Shown one piece after another: positions 8,739 to 18,668 of a stretch of 64,000 bases of DNA (positions are counted from its first letter, which is position 1; each line of letters begins with the position of its first letter). Below the pieces are notes generated by a model. That model made no database searches, was not told the DNA's origin, and saw only the letters and a list, made by a program, of their open reading frames with translations. Source of the stretch: Chryseobacterium sp. SSA4.19 (GTDB lineage: Bacteria > Bacteroidota > Bacteroidia > Flavobacteriales > Weeksellaceae); NCBI RefSeq assembly GCF_022601875.1, contig NZ_JAKVIP010000008.1, positions 62,001-126,000 of the forward strand, read 5' to 3'. The translations under genes and the position numbers were made by a program.

Positions 8739-9602
8739 TTAGTTGAACTCAGCGAAAGACTGCTGGATGCTCATTGCGATCTCGTCGATCTTATAAGTTA
8801 ATCCGTCGATTTTCGAAGTAAAGTAGTTATAAAGCATAATCGCGATTGCTGAAGTACCAATACCTAATGCCGTGTTGATCAAGGCTTCAGAAATACCGGT
8901 AGAAAGTGCAGCAGCATCCGGAGTACCACCACCAGAACCTAATGCGAAGAATGCCTTAATCATCCCGATTACCGTTCCAAGTAGTGCAATTAGGGTAGCA
9001 ACAGTACCTAGAGTAGAAAGGATCATCATATTTTTTTCAAGCATTGGCATCTCAAGCGTAGTCGCTTCTTCGATCGCTTTATTTAATGCTACCATTTTCT
9101 GCTCTTTGTTAAGCGTCGTATCATGAGATAAAGCTTTGTAGGTTGTAAGACCTTCTCTTACTACATTACCAACAGATCCCTGCTGTCTGTCACACTCTTC
9201 TAAAGCTTCGTCAATTTTGTTTTGATTTAGCAAGCTTCTAACCTGTACAACGAAGTTGTCTAAGTTACCTTTTCCTGCAGCTTTGCTAAGAACGAAATAT
9301 CTTTCGAAGGAGAAAACCACTACCGTAAGCATGAAAGTAATCAAGATCGGTACAATTACCCCTCCTTTATAGATAATTCCTAAGAACGAATCTGGATGAA
9401 TGTCTTTTCCTTCAACATCAGAGAAAGCAACAGACGCCCCACCAAGTTTTTCCGCATCTTTAAAATTTCCCGGGCTTCCCAGAACGAATAAATAAATACA
9501 AATTCCTATAGCTAAGATGATAGGAATAATAACAGCTGGATTTAAACCTCCCGCCTTTCTAGCAACTAGTTGCTCATCATTTTTTGAAACATTCATTTCC
9601 AT
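8739..9602 (-). CDS. exbB: MotA/TolQ/ExbB proton channel protein
   Basis: 287 residues with an N-terminal membrane helix (about 22-44), a second at about 75-97, and two long helices in the C-terminal half (about 195-220 and 235-262). The C-terminal half shows the family signature LSTLGTVATLIALLGTVIG and SEALINTALG. It forms the pentameric stator around ExbD. It is the first gene of the operon. A TAATTTTG-like -7 box on the minus strand (9659-9652) lies about 50 bases before the ATG, followed by the AT-rich gap to leuS. Met3 is an alternative start. Confidence 0.93.
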   Translation of the reverse strand: MEMNVSKNDEQLVARKAGGLNPAVIIPIILAIGICIYLFVLGSPGNFKDAEKLGGASVAFSDVEGKDIHPDSFLGIIYKGGVIVPILITFMLTVVVFSFERYFVLSKAAGKGNLDNFVVQVRSLLNQNKIDEALEECDRQQGSVGNVVREGLTTYKALSHDTTLNKEQKMVALNKAIEEATTLEMPMLEKNMMILSTLGTVATLIALLGTVIGMIKAFFALGSGGGTPDAAALSTGISEALINTALGIGTSAIAIMLYNYFTSKIDGLTYKIDEIAMSIQQSFAEFN

Positions 9603-9841
9603 ATTTAACTAAATTATATTGTTTTAAAATTTTAAAGTTGTAAAATAAAGGCAAAATTATTTAAAATGCAATAGTCTTAAATAAACATTTTGTATTTTTT
9701 CGATAACAAAAATTTAATACACTTCCGATATTGTAATTAAAGTTAAATATTTTATCAATATTTATAATTTTTACAAAATATGTTAAAATATTTAAAATTT
9801 TATCAGACTTAAATTTTCAAATTGCCAATGTTAATTTTATC

Positions 9842-12800
9842 TTAAATTACGATATTCACGATCTTTTTAGGAACTACGATCACTTTTTTCGGTGCCTTAC
9901 CCTCTAAAACCTGAACTGCTCTTTCATCATTCATGACGATCTCCTCAACTTCCTTCTGCGATAGTGTTGCGGCCAATGAAATTTTAAATTTCACTTTCCC
10001 GTTAAAGCTTACCGGATACTGAACTTCGTCTTCTATTAAATAAGATTGATCCAGTTCAGGGAACTTTTCAAATTCAATAGATCCATTATGTCCCAGCAGG
10101 CTCCAAAGCTCCTCACAGATGTGTGGGGCATACGGGGAAATTATAACGGCTAACGGTTCTAAAATATTGCGTTTGTTGCACTTTATTTTTTGCAATTCAT
10201 TTACAGCAATCATAAATGAAGATACTGACGTATTAAATGAGAAGTTTTCTATATCGTAAACTACTTTTTTAATCAGGGTATGCAATATTTTATATTCTGC
10301 TTTTGAAGGCTCTTCTTCTGACACTTCAAAAACTTCGCCATTAAAATATAAATTCCAGAATTTCTTGAGAAAACCATATACTCCGCTTAAACCTTGTGTG
10401 TTCCAAGGTTTAGATTGCTCCAACGGACCTAGGAACATTTCATATAACCTTAAACCGTCTGCTCCGTATTCTTCACAGATATCATCAGGGTTTACCACAT
10501 TGTATTTTGATTTAGACATTTTTTCTACTTCGCGCCCTGTGATATATTTTCCGTCTTCCAGAATAAATTCCGCGTCAGTATAATCCGGTCTCCATGCTCT
10601 GAATGCTTCCGTGTCTAATTCGTCAGTTGCTCCTTTTAATAAAGACACATCAACGTGGATTTTTCTAGTTTCAAAACAATTAAAATTAAATGTTGCGTTC
10701 TCGTAATAATTAATTTCTCTTATAGAAGAAAATTTATTTATTATAAATTGCTTCACATAATCTTTAACGGTTTCTTGATTTTCAAGAAATAAATTTTTGG
10801 TGATATAAACTATTCCATCGTCAATAAATTCCTTTTCATCAATATTTTTAAAATTTACATTTTGCAAAGAAATTTCACCATCGAATTTCACTTCAGTAAC
10901 AAAAGCACTCATCCCTAAGATCATCCCCTGATTAATTAACTTTTGGAAGGGCTCATCATTATTAATATATCCTTTATCTTTTAAGAACATATTCCAGAAA
11001 CGGGAATACAATAAGTGACCTGTTGCATGTTCACTTCCTCCAATATATAAATCTACCTGTCCCCAATAATCCGCTATTTCTTTCTTAACAAAAACTTCTT
11101 CATTATGCGGATCCATATATCTCAGGAAATACCAGGAGCTTCCCGCCCAGCCCGGCATGGTAGACAGTTCCAATGGAAATACTGTTTTTTCATCAATCAG
11201 ATCAGTATCTACTACTTTCTGGTTTGCTTCATCCCAGGCAAATGATTTTGCATTTCCTAATGGCGGATCACCGTCTTCTGTGGGTAAATACTTTTCAACT
11301 TCCGGAAGCTCTAAAGGCAATGCCAGAACAGGCAATGTATAGGGCATTCCATTTTTATAATAAACCGGAACGGGTTCACCCCAATACCTTTGTCTTGAAA
11401 AAATAGCATCACGCTGCCTATAGTTGGTAGTCCCATGCCCGATTCCTTTTTTCTCAATGGCAGCAATGATCATCAATTTGGCTTCCTCATAGGTCAGTCC
11501 ATTTAAAAAGTCGGAATTGACACAGGTGCTTGTTTTAGAGTCAAATGATTTTTCCTGGATATCTTCATCGGTTTCCACCACTTTCTTAATCTCCAGATTA
11601 AATTTTTTCGCAAACCTGTGATCGCGCTCATCATGTGCAGGAACAGCCATTACAGCTCCTGTTCCATATCCCATCAATACATAATCTGAGATATAGATCG
11701 GCATGAGTTCATTGCTGAAAGGATTAGTTACATAGCTTCCTGTAAATGCACCCGACACGTTTTTCACGTCGGACATCCTGTCTCTTTCGGTTTTCTTGGA
11801 AGTCTCTTCAATATAATTTTCCACTTCAGCCTTCTGCTCAAGCGTCGTAATTTTTTCTAACAAAGGATGTTCCGGCGCCAATACCATAAAAGTAGCCCCG
11901 AAAATGGTATCCGGTCTTGTAGTGAATACTTCAATATAGTTCTCAATGGTTGACTGATCGTTTTCACTGTCTTCATTGGATTCCAATCCCTCAACTTCAA
12001 ATCTCACCTGTGCGCCCTGGGATTTTCCGATCCAGTATTCCTGAGAATCTTTCAGAGGCTGTGGCCAGTCCAGGTTTTTAAGTCCCTGCAATAATCTTTC
12101 GGAATAAGCAGAAATCCTCATGCTCCACTGCATCATTTTCTTCTGGAATACCGGGAATCCTCCTCTTTCAGACTTTCCATCTTTCACCTCATCATTTGCC
12201 AATACAGTCCCTAAAGCAGGACACCAGTTTACCGTTGTCTCTGCCCGGTAAGCTAATCTGTAATTTAACAGAATATCTTCTTTATCCATTTCAGAGGCAG
12301 CAATCCATTCTTCTGCGGTAAAATGCAATTCCTCGTTTTGATTGGCATTCAGGGCTTTTGTTCCTGTTCTTTCAAAACGTTTGATCAGTGTTGATATAGA
12401 TTCTGCCTTATCGGTGTCTTTATTATACCATGAATGAAACAGCTCTATAAAGATCCACTGCGTCCATTTATAATATGATGCATCAGAAGTCCTTACCTCA
12501 CGGCTCCAGTCGAAAGAAAATCCTATTTTTCTTAACTGCTCTTCGTATCTTGTAATATTCTGTTCTGTAGTAACTGCAGGATGCTGCCCGGTCTGGATCG
12601 CATATTGCTCAGCAGGAAGCCCGAAACTGTCATATCCAACAGGATGGAGCACATTGAAACCCTGATGCCTCTTGTATCTCGCATAGATATCAGATGCAAT
12701 ATATCCCAGCGGATGACCCACATGAAGACCTGCTCCTGACGGATATGGAAACATATCGAGAACATAAAATTTAGGCTTGTCTGTATGAGCGGAAGTTTTA

Positions 12801-12865
12801 TAGGTCTGGTTATCTTCCCAATATTTCTGCCATTTTTTCTCTATCTGCTGATGATCGTAAAACAC
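9842..12865 (-). CDS. leuS: Leucine-tRNA ligase
   Basis: 1007 residues. The class I HIGH signature is at residues 41-51 ([10 protein letters not shown]) and KMSKS at 782-786. The editing domain (CP1) is recognisable by [20 protein letters not shown] and [11 protein letters not shown], and the C-terminal anticodon-binding region by [12 protein letters not shown]. It charges tRNA-Leu. At 1007 residues it is far longer than E. coli LeuS (860). One extra segment lies near residues 150-190, and a larger one at about 655-745 between MILGMSAF and the KMSKS loop, richer in Asn/Phe/Ile than its surroundings. All catalytic motifs are intact. Confidence 0.97.
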   Translation of the reverse strand: MFYDHQQIEKKWQKYWEDNQTYKTSAHTDKPKFYVLDMFPYPSGAGLHVGHPLGYIASDIYARYKRHQGFNVLHPVGYDSFGLPAEQYAIQTGQHPAVTTEQNITRYEEQLRKIGFSFDWSREVRTSDASYYKWTQWIFIELFHSWYNKDTDKAESISTLIKRFERTGTKALNANQNEELHFTAEEWIAASEMDKEDILLNYRLAYRAETTVNWCPALGTVLANDEVKDGKSERGGFPVFQKKMMQWSMRISAYSERLLQGLKNLDWPQPLKDSQEYWIGKSQGAQVRFEVEGLESNEDSENDQSTIENYIEVFTTRPDTIFGATFMVLAPEHPLLEKITTLEQKAEVENYIEETSKKTERDRMSDVKNVSGAFTGSYVTNPFSNELMPIYISDYVLMGYGTGAVMAVPAHDERDHRFAKKFNLEIKKVVETDEDIQEKSFDSKTSTCVNSDFLNGLTYEEAKLMIIAAIEKKGIGHGTTNYRQRDAIFSRQRYWGEPVPVYYKNGMPYTLPVLALPLELPEVEKYLPTEDGDPPLGNAKSFAWDEANQKVVDTDLIDEKTVFPLELSTMPGWAGSSWYFLRYMDPHNEEVFVKKEIADYWGQVDLYIGGSEHATGHLLYSRFWNMFLKDKGYINNDEPFQKLINQGMILGMSAFVTEVKFDGEISLQNVNFKNIDEKEFIDDGIVYITKNLFLENQETVKDYVKQFIINKFSSIREINYYENATFNFNCFETRKIHVDVSLLKGATDELDTEAFRAWRPDYTDAEFILEDGKYITGREVEKMSKSKYNVVNPDDICEEYGADGLRLYEMFLGPLEQSKPWNTQGLSGVYGFLKKFWNLYFNGEVFEVSEEEPSKAEYKILHTLIKKVVYDIENFSFNTSVSSFMIAVNELQKIKCNKRNILEPLAVIISPYAPHICEELWSLLGHNGSIEFEKFPELDQSYLIEDEVQYPVSFNGKVKFKISLAATLSQKEVEEIVMNDERAVQVLEGKAPKKVIVVPKKIVNIVI

Positions 12866-12989
12866 TGTATGTTGAATGTTATAGGTTAGAATTAGATTTT
12901 AGAATTAATTGTTAATTCCGAAATCAAGAATCACAAAAATAATGATTTTAAAAGAAATGGAAATTTAATTTTCTATAAAAATTATAAAC

Positions 12990-13017
12990 AAAAAAATCCC
13001 ACCCGCAGATGAGATTT
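12990..13017 (-). terminator. Terminator behind the lipocalin-like gene
   Basis: On the minus strand the arms AATCTCATC and GGTGGGATT pair over nine positions (with G-U pairs) around loop TGCG, followed by seven T. It lies about 25 bases after the stop at 13041. Confidence 0.75.
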
Positions 13018-13040
13018 ATATATTTTAAGATAATCTGAAA

Positions 13041-13517
13041 TTATTGAGGGATTCTTTTCAATGTATAGGTTTCAGAATGAAATTCAGTAGGATCTGTTTT
13101 ATCTTCAAAGGCGATATTTAAAGTAGTCTCATTAAGCATCGTTACTTTTCCTTTGTCAGGTTCTACGATTCCCTGATATTTAACCTGAATCGCTTTAGTG
13201 TCTCTGTCATATGTAAAGGTGAAGTTTCTGTCGAAAGTTGGCTGACATGTTCCAGGAGATGTACCATCACCGTTATCCGTTCTTTTTCCTGTAGAACCTT
13301 CCTTAAAAATCCACCGTGATGTTTTCTGGCAATCGGTATCAAAAGAAATCCCATCTGAAACAGGAGTCTCTCCGACAGCAACAGTTGTAACCACTTTCTT
13401 TATAGGCTGCCAAGTTCCCACAATAGGATATTCAATGGTATTATTATTGTCATCGTTATCACATCCTGTAGCGACAAATAATGATAAACCTGCAAATAGT
13501 AATGCTAATTTCTTCAT
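13041..13517 (-). CDS. Lipocalin-like lipoprotein
   Basis: 158 residues. A lipoprotein signal peptide (LFAGLSLFVATGCDND, lipid on Cys19) is followed by an Asn/Asp-rich tether. The beta-rich domain opens with IVGTWQPIKKV, the GxW start typical of bacterial lipocalin-like domains, and ends with ETYTLKRI. Such proteins are common in Chryseobacterium with unknown ligand. Monocistronic, with its own terminator. The frame at 13163-13381 is a shadow. Confidence 0.85.
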   Translation of the reverse strand: MKKLALLFAGLSLFVATGCDNDDNNNTIEYPIVGTWQPIKKVVTTVAVGETPVSDGISFDTDCQKTSRWIFKEGSTGKRTDNGDGTSPGTCQPTFDRNFTFTYDRDTKAIQVKYQGIVEPDKGKVTMLNETTLNIAFEDKTDPTEFHSETYTLKRIPQ

Positions 13518-13796
13518 GTATCAAATTTTGAAGCCCTAAAATTATAATTTTTTTGATGTATTTAATAATTTTTTATCAAAAAATTATAACAAGCCCGGTT
13601 ATTTTCAAAATATAAGGTAATAGAACAGATAATTGCCGGCATTCAATAAATAACAGCCTTCTCAATACTCTGTATTTTATAAAAAACTATTTTTGTATAA
13701 CATTTGAGATAGAAAGCATCATTAAAAAAATCATCATCTCACATACACGATTTATAAATAATTAAGTTGATGGCATTTTAAAATATAAATTAATTA

Positions 13797-14423
13797 ATGG
13801 AGTATTCAAAAGAATTCAAAGCCGCATTAAGTGCCTTTTCAAATACAGAAAAAGACCGTCTTATTTTTAGGCTGCTGAAAAAAGATCCGCTCTTATCTAA
13901 AAAATTATATTTCGAGCTTATCGATCCTGAAACTATCGACAACAAGAGAAATACGATGGAAGAGCATGTTCAGGAAAAAATACTGATGGCCTCAAAATAC
14001 ATTGGAAATCCCAAGTATTTCCTGACGATCATCCGTAAAATAAGTGCAGAAATTACGGAACATGTTAAAATAACGACTGATAAATTCGGGGAAGCTTCTC
14101 TCAACTTATTATTGATTGACCGTATTTTGGAACACAATGAAGACCTTAGCCGACAAAGATTCGATAATGTATATAAACTTTACCTTTACCTCATCAATAA
14201 AACAGTCAGGTCATTACTTTTAATAAAAAAGCTGGATGAAGATTACTGGATGGAATTTGATGAGCAACTGGAAAATCTGAAAAAAAAGATTCTTCAAAAC
14301 CATTATTTATCAAAACTTTTCATCAACAACGAAATAGATTTTAACTGGCTCCGAAGCGAAAATATCCCGGAACATTTTGATCTTGTCATTAAAGAAATAA
14401 GAAGCCAGGGTTTCCTACGATAA
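13797..14423 (+). CDS. Hypothetical 208-aa helical cytoplasmic protein
   Basis: A 208-residue soluble, charged, mainly helical protein, beginning MEYSKEFKAALSAFSNTEKDRLIFRLLKKDP. It has no signal peptide or membrane helix, and I do not recognise a catalytic motif. Homologous reading frames seem widespread in flavobacteria, from my recollection of the family, but no function can be given. It is preceded by about 280 AT-rich bases and transcribed convergently with waaA, whose stop overlaps its 3' end by 9 bases. Confidence 0.8.
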   Translation: MEYSKEFKAALSAFSNTEKDRLIFRLLKKDPLLSKKLYFELIDPETIDNKRNTMEEHVQEKILMASKYIGNPKYFLTIIRKISAEITEHVKITTDKFGEASLNLLLIDRILEHNEDLSRQRFDNVYKLYLYLINKTVRSLLLIKKLDEDYWMEFDEQLENLKKKILQNHYLSKLFINNEIDFNWLRSENIPEHFDLVIKEIRSQGFLR

Positions 14424-15641
14424 CATTTTCCTGATGATTAAATCTGTTGAGTTTGGTTTTTCATTGACAAATTTTTCAGAATTGGCAGACATGACCTGAA
14501 GCATCTCTTCATTATTGATCAGAAACATTACAAAATCAGCAGCGAGTCCTGCGTTTTCAAAAGATTTACCTCCGTCAACAGCAATCAATTCATCTGCCTC
14601 GGGATTTTTCCTGTAATGATTCCCGAAGATTACAGGAACTCCGAACGTGGCTGCCTCAAGAATATTATGTAAGCCTGCGTCATGAAAGCCGCCGCCTACA
14701 ACCGCAATATCCGCGTAAGAATATAATTTTGAAAGCAAGCCGATGCTGTCGATAATTAAAATTTTCGACTTGAAATTTTCATTCTTATCAATATCACTGT
14801 AAAGCATTGCGTCAGGAAAAATTTGTTTTAAGGACTGAACTCTTTTCAAGTCATGCGGAGCAATAATAATTTTTGCATACGGATTTGCCAATGCTACATC
14901 TTCAGCAATTTTCTCTTCAGCCTGCCAAGAACTTCCAAAAACCACGGCCTTATCCTGACCAATAAAATCTTTGATACATTGAACGTGATTATCCCTTTCT
15001 CTTAATTGCTTGACGCGGTCAAACCGGGTATCTCCCGTTACGGAAGATTTGGTAAGCCCGATACTTTTAGCTAAGGCAAAAGACATGTCCGTCTGATGAA
15101 AAAACCAGTCAATATTTTTATTCAGCTGCTGTACAAACCATTTTCCATAAGAAGTAAAAAAGGATTGCCCATCATAAAACAATGCAGAGATCACATATGT
15201 TTTTGCATTGTGATTTTTCAGTTCCTGAAGCAGATGATACCAATAATCGTACTTCACCGTAAAAAACAGTTTAACAGAAATCTGTGAAACAAATTCTTTT
15301 ACATGAGATTTTTTATCAAAAGGCAGGTAACAGATTACATCTGCAATATGCTTTCTCTTAATTACATTTTCATATCCTGACGGAGAGAAAAAAGTTATAA
15401 GAATTTTATGGTCGGGCATTTTTTCTTTTAGCTGTTCCAGAACCGGCAATCCCTGTTCATATTCTCCAAGGCTGGCTGCATGCATCCAGATGATCTGATC
15501 AGTTTTTGAAAATGCCGACTTTACTTTTTGCAGTGATTCTTTTCTTCCTTCAACGCCTTTTTTAGTTTTCTCATTAAATAAAGAAATAACCTTCATTCCG
15601 AAAATGAGAAGATTGATAAATATATGGTAGATGAATGACAT
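14415..15641 (-). CDS. waaA: 3-deoxy-D-manno-octulosonic acid (Kdo) transferase
   Basis: 408 residues. An N-terminal membrane anchor (about 5-20) is followed by the KdtA N-terminal domain with WMHAASLGEYEQGLPVLEQL (acceptor-site Glu in SLGEYE) and a GT-B C-terminal domain with the nucleotide-sugar site GGGFHDAGLHNILEAATFG. It transfers Kdo from CMP-Kdo to lipid A precursor at the inner membrane. It overlaps the convergent 208-aa gene by 9 bases. A DUF1648-like membrane gene lies 11 bases upstream and the C40 peptidase behind that, so all are likely one minus-strand operon. Confidence 0.93.
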   Translation of the reverse strand: MSFIYHIFINLLIFGMKVISLFNEKTKKGVEGRKESLQKVKSAFSKTDQIIWMHAASLGEYEQGLPVLEQLKEKMPDHKILITFFSPSGYENVIKRKHIADVICYLPFDKKSHVKEFVSQISVKLFFTVKYDYWYHLLQELKNHNAKTYVISALFYDGQSFFTSYGKWFVQQLNKNIDWFFHQTDMSFALAKSIGLTKSSVTGDTRFDRVKQLRERDNHVQCIKDFIGQDKAVVFGSSWQAEEKIAEDVALANPYAKIIIAPHDLKRVQSLKQIFPDAMLYSDIDKNENFKSKILIIDSIGLLSKLYSYADIAVVGGGFHDAGLHNILEAATFGVPVIFGNHYRKNPEADELIAVDGGKSFENAGLAADFVMFLINNEEMLQVMSANSEKFVNEKPNSTDLIIRKMLS

Positions 15642-15652
15642 AGATCCTGATA

Positions 15653-16120
15653 TTATTTAGATTGCCCTACAAGGATAAAAACTATTGCAACACTTCCTAT
15701 TACTGCTAAAAAAGCAGTGGACAGCGGAACTTTTGGTTTCACCGTTTCATCAAATGAATACCGGAACATATAATCCTGGCTGTTCAGGAAAATCAGCGCA
15801 ATTAAAGTATACAGCCATCGGATGAAAATTTTCATGATAAGATACTGGGTGTACTCATTATCCCTTGTAATTTCAACAGGGAAATTGGCTGCTCCGGGCT
15901 CTCTGACGGCAAATGCAAATAAGAAATAAGTTATCGTGAGGAGAACCGGCAATAAAAATGAATACTTTTTGCTGCCTAAACGGTCTGCTTTCCCATCAAA
16001 ATCAAAATGAACAGGAATGGTTTGGGACAGTGTTTTATAATGTTTTACAGTAAACCACCACAGAAAGACAAGCAATCCGAAATTAAAAATATCAAAAATT
16101 AGCAGGAGTATATTTTCCAT
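15653..16120 (-). CDS. DUF1648-type membrane protein
   Basis: 155 residues with four predicted membrane helices. An early VHFDFDGKADRLGSK segment (about 37-51) after the first helix matches DUF1648, where it reads as IPxHWxxxGxxD. The role of these proteins is unknown. Some are linked to cell-envelope stress or peptide resistance. It lies between waaA (11 bases) and the C40 peptidase (15 bases) on the same strand. Confidence 0.8.
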   Translation of the reverse strand: MENILLLIFDIFNFGLLVFLWWFTVKHYKTLSQTIPVHFDFDGKADRLGSKKYSFLLPVLLTITYFLFAFAVREPGAANFPVEITRDNEYTQYLIMKIFIRWLYTLIALIFLNSQDYMFRYSFDETVKPKVPLSTAFLAVIGSVAIVFILVGQSK

Positions 16121-16135
16121 TCCAGATGAATTAAA

Positions 16136-16852
16136 TTATAAAATGTTTTTAATCACCCTCAGCTTATGTGTATGTTTATTCATTTCCTTGTTGAAAATCC
16201 CTGTAGAGTCCAGCGTATCAATCCGTACTTTACCTGAAGCATGGATTATTTTCTGATTTTCCAGCATAATCCCCACATGGATAATCTTTCCTTCTGCATT
16301 CTCAAAAAAAGCGAGATCACCGGCACGGCTTTCCTCCACAAATGTAAGCGACTCTCCTACTTCCACCTGCTGGGAAGCATCTCTTGGCAACTTTACCTCA
16401 TGAATCTTATACACCAGCTGGGTAAACCCGGAGCAGTCGACAGCAAAATAACTTTTCCCGCCCCACAGGTAAGGAACATTTAAAAATTCTTTCGCCGTCA
16501 GAGCAATACTTTCCCGTACATCATGGCTCCTTCTGGAAGCCACCACAGGGAACTCAACCTCTGAACCCATTGAAAGCATTGTTTTACCGTCATTCATTAA
16601 AACGGAAGAAAAATCTTCCGTAACAACCGTTACTTTACGTCTGGCCAGGTCTTCGTCTGTTACAGGCTTCAGCTGTTTTATATCCATCCATCCTTCATAT
16701 CCGTCATAATGCATTTTTATTCTGGCCCAGCTTTTATTAACTTCCAGGATATCTGCACTTTCCCCGAATAATATTTCCGTAACGATTTCTGCCCTGTCAG
16801 AACTTTCTGCACGGACAGGTGCCACTGTAACGATACAAATTCCTTTATTCAT
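16136..16852 (-). CDS. C40 (NlpC/P60) peptidase with SH3-like N-terminus
   Basis: 238 residues. An SH3-like region (about 8-65, WARIKMHYDGYEGWMD) is followed by the NlpC/P60 domain with catalytic Cys in VDCSGFTQLVY (about residue 139) and His in IIHVGIML (about residue 191). The architecture matches dipeptidyl-peptidases of the YkfC type that cleave gamma-D-Glu-diamino-acid bonds of muropeptides. No signal peptide is seen, which favours intracellular recycling of murein peptides. It lies 27 bases downstream of the O-methyltransferase gene. Confidence 0.9.
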   Translation of the reverse strand: MNKGICIVTVAPVRAESSDRAEIVTEILFGESADILEVNKSWARIKMHYDGYEGWMDIKQLKPVTDEDLARRKVTVVTEDFSSVLMNDGKTMLSMGSEVEFPVVASRRSHDVRESIALTAKEFLNVPYLWGGKSYFAVDCSGFTQLVYKIHEVKLPRDASQQVEVGESLTFVEESRAGDLAFFENAEGKIIHVGIMLENQKIIHASGKVRIDTLDSTGIFNKEMNKHTHKLRVIKNIL

Positions 16853-16879
16853 CAGCTTATATTTAAATACTGAATGTTT

Positions 16880-17548
16880 TTATTTTCTTCTAAGGAGATT
16901 GACTCCGTCCCGCAAAGGTAAAATAAGATTTTCAAAATCATCATCTTTTCCAATCAAATCATTCAATTCCTTAATGGCTATTGTAGACTTCTGTTTCGGG
17001 CTCTCTTCCAGCACTTTTCCGTACCAGAGAACGTTGTCAAACATAACCACTGAACCTGACTTTGTCCTTGGCTTGATGAGCCTGAAATAATCTGCATAAT
17101 TCTCCTTATCTGCATCGATAAAAATCAAATCGAAAATTTCATCTGTTTCTCTTAAAAACTGTTTGGCATCCTGAAGTTTAAAATCAATCTGCGAGGAATA
17201 TTCACTTTCTGCAAAATATTTTTTAGGCAGATAGGCTAAATCCTCGTTTACATCCAGCGTTGTAATCTTTCCGTTTTTTGTGAGACCTGCTGTAAGACAT
17301 AAGGTGGCATACCCTGTAAAAGTTCCGATTTCCAGAATATTTTCCGGACGGATCATCTGAGAAACAATCGTTAACAATCTTCCCTGCTGATAACCGGAAA
17401 TCATATGTGGCTGAGTAGTTTTATGATACGTTTCCCTTCTTAATTTTCTCAGAACTTCAGGTTCTGAGGAAGCATGCATTTCCAGATACCGGTCCATTTC
17501 CGGATTTTTTTCTTCAAAAAAACTCATTTGATAAATTTTGTGATTCAA
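16880..17548 (-). CDS. Class I SAM-dependent O-methyltransferase
   Basis: 222 residues. It matches the catechol/caffeoyl-CoA-type family: SAM-binding motif I ILEIGTFTGYATLCL, metal/acceptor-site Asp in DLIFIDADKENYADYF, and VVMFDNVLWYG later. The acceptor is unknown, and such enzymes in bacteria often modify small phenolics or tRNA hydroxyuridine (TrmR-like). First gene of the probable run O-methyltransferase, C40 peptidase, DUF1648, waaA. Confidence 0.9.
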   Translation of the reverse strand: MNHKIYQMSFFEEKNPEMDRYLEMHASSEPEVLRKLRRETYHKTTQPHMISGYQQGRLLTIVSQMIRPENILEIGTFTGYATLCLTAGLTKNGKITTLDVNEDLAYLPKKYFAESEYSSQIDFKLQDAKQFLRETDEIFDLIFIDADKENYADYFRLIKPRTKSGSVVMFDNVLWYGKVLEESPKQKSTIAIKELNDLIGKDDDFENLILPLRDGVNLLRRK

Positions 17549-17694
17549 AATTACTTAAATATATGCAAAAGTTAGGAAAACCCCTGCAAATCCTGTAAAA
17601 TACAGATCTCAATAAGAGAACTTTTATGATAGGAATCTACAAACTATCTTATTATTGTTGTTATAATTTCATACTTAAAAATTAGAATTACTTG

Positions 17695-17725
17695 ATAAAA
17701 AAATCCCGGATAACTCCGGGATCTG
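17695..17725 (-). terminator. Terminator behind the OmpA-like gene
   Basis: Perfect eight-base arms ATCCCGGA / TCCGGGAT (17703-17722) with loop TAAC and a T run on the minus-strand exit side, 25 bases after the stop at 17750. Confidence 0.85.
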
Positions 17726-17749
17726 TTTATTGATTGAATGTTGTTTGAA

Positions 17750-18583
17750 TTATTTCTTTGGCGCAATATCCATCAGCTTCATAAATTCATCGAGTTTAGG
17801 CATGATGATTATTTCTGTTCTTCTGTTTTCTGCTCTTCCGGAAACACTCATGTTGGTTGCCTTAGGATTAAACTCAGAACGTCCTCCTGCTGTAATTCTT
17901 GCCGGATCAACCCCAAACTGAGTCTGAAGAACTTTAGCTACAGAGGTACCTCTCAAAGCAGAAAGATCCCAGTTGTCTCTTGGTAAATTCGGAGAATTCA
18001 GAGGCGCATTATCCGTATTTCCTTCGATCAATACAGAATACTTATCGTAGTCATTGATTACTTTAGCTACTTTTCCAAGCACTTCCTGAGCAGCAGGCAA
18101 TACATTGAAATCACCGGTTTTGTATAACATTTTGTCTGAAAGCGAAATCATCACCACTCCTTTAAGTACTTTTACCTGAACATCGCTGTCCGCTACATTG
18201 TCCAAAGATCTTTTTAACTTGTTTGATAAGGCCAGGTTCAGACTGTCATTTTTCGCATTGCTTGAAATCAACTGCTTGATATAAGAGTTTGAGGAATTGA
18301 TTTCTCCAACCAACTTGTCAATGTTCGCAGAACTTTTCCCTGTATTGGAAAGACAGGCATCCAATGAAGATTTAAGAGCGTCATGCTGGCTTTTCAACAA
18401 ACCGTTTTCACTCGCCAAAGCAGAATTCTGAGACTTCAGATCCTGAATCTCCCTTTGTCTTTCTCCTACATTTTCAATGCACTGCTTGTAATTTGAACTT
18501 AATGCATCATACTGTTTTTTACTGATACAAGATGTCATTCCCAACACCATTGCAGATACTGCTAAGATTTTAAATATTTTCAT
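17750..18583 (-). CDS. OmpA-family lipoprotein
   Basis: 277 residues. A lipoprotein signal (VSAMVLGMTSCISKK, lipid on Cys19) is followed by a coiled-coil rod (about 25-120). The C-terminal OmpA/MotB peptidoglycan-binding domain (about 145-265) includes VLIEGNTDNAPLNSPN, DNWDLSALRGTSVAKVL and SGRAENRRTEII. It should be anchored in the outer membrane and bind peptidoglycan. Monocistronic. A TACCTTTG-like -7 box (18613-18606, minus strand) lies about 23 bases upstream of the ATG. Confidence 0.92.
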   Translation of the reverse strand: MKIFKILAVSAMVLGMTSCISKKQYDALSSNYKQCIENVGERQREIQDLKSQNSALASENGLLKSQHDALKSSLDACLSNTGKSSANIDKLVGEINSSNSYIKQLISSNAKNDSLNLALSNKLKRSLDNVADSDVQVKVLKGVVMISLSDKMLYKTGDFNVLPAAQEVLGKVAKVINDYDKYSVLIEGNTDNAPLNSPNLPRDNWDLSALRGTSVAKVLQTQFGVDPARITAGGRSEFNPKATNMSVSGRAENRRTEIIIMPKLDEFMKLMDIAPKK

Positions 18584-18605
18584 AAATAATCATTTTTAGA
18601 CGGTT

Positions 18606-18613
18606 CAAAGGTA
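18606..18613 (-). promoter_or_regulatory. -7 box of the OmpA-like gene
   Basis: TACCTTTG on the minus strand fits the Bacteroidota TAnnTTTG element, 22 bases before the ATG. No clear upstream TTTG box. Confidence 0.45.
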
Positions 18614-18638
18614 AAAAATTCATTTTAATTATATGGAT

Positions 18639-18646
18639 TATCTTTG
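18639..18646 (+). promoter_or_regulatory. -7 box of tilS-dsbD
   Basis: TATCTTTG, an exact Bacteroidota -7 element, 22 bases before the ATG at 18669. It overlaps the longer open frame beginning at 18633, so that upstream start cannot be used from this promoter. Confidence 0.6.
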
Positions 18647-18668
18647 CATAAAGAAATTCTCAGCATCC

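Noticed and set aside
18633..18668. Upstream extension of tilS
   Set aside because: The extension contains the TATCTTTG -7 box and is unlike TilS; ATG 18669 fits the family start.
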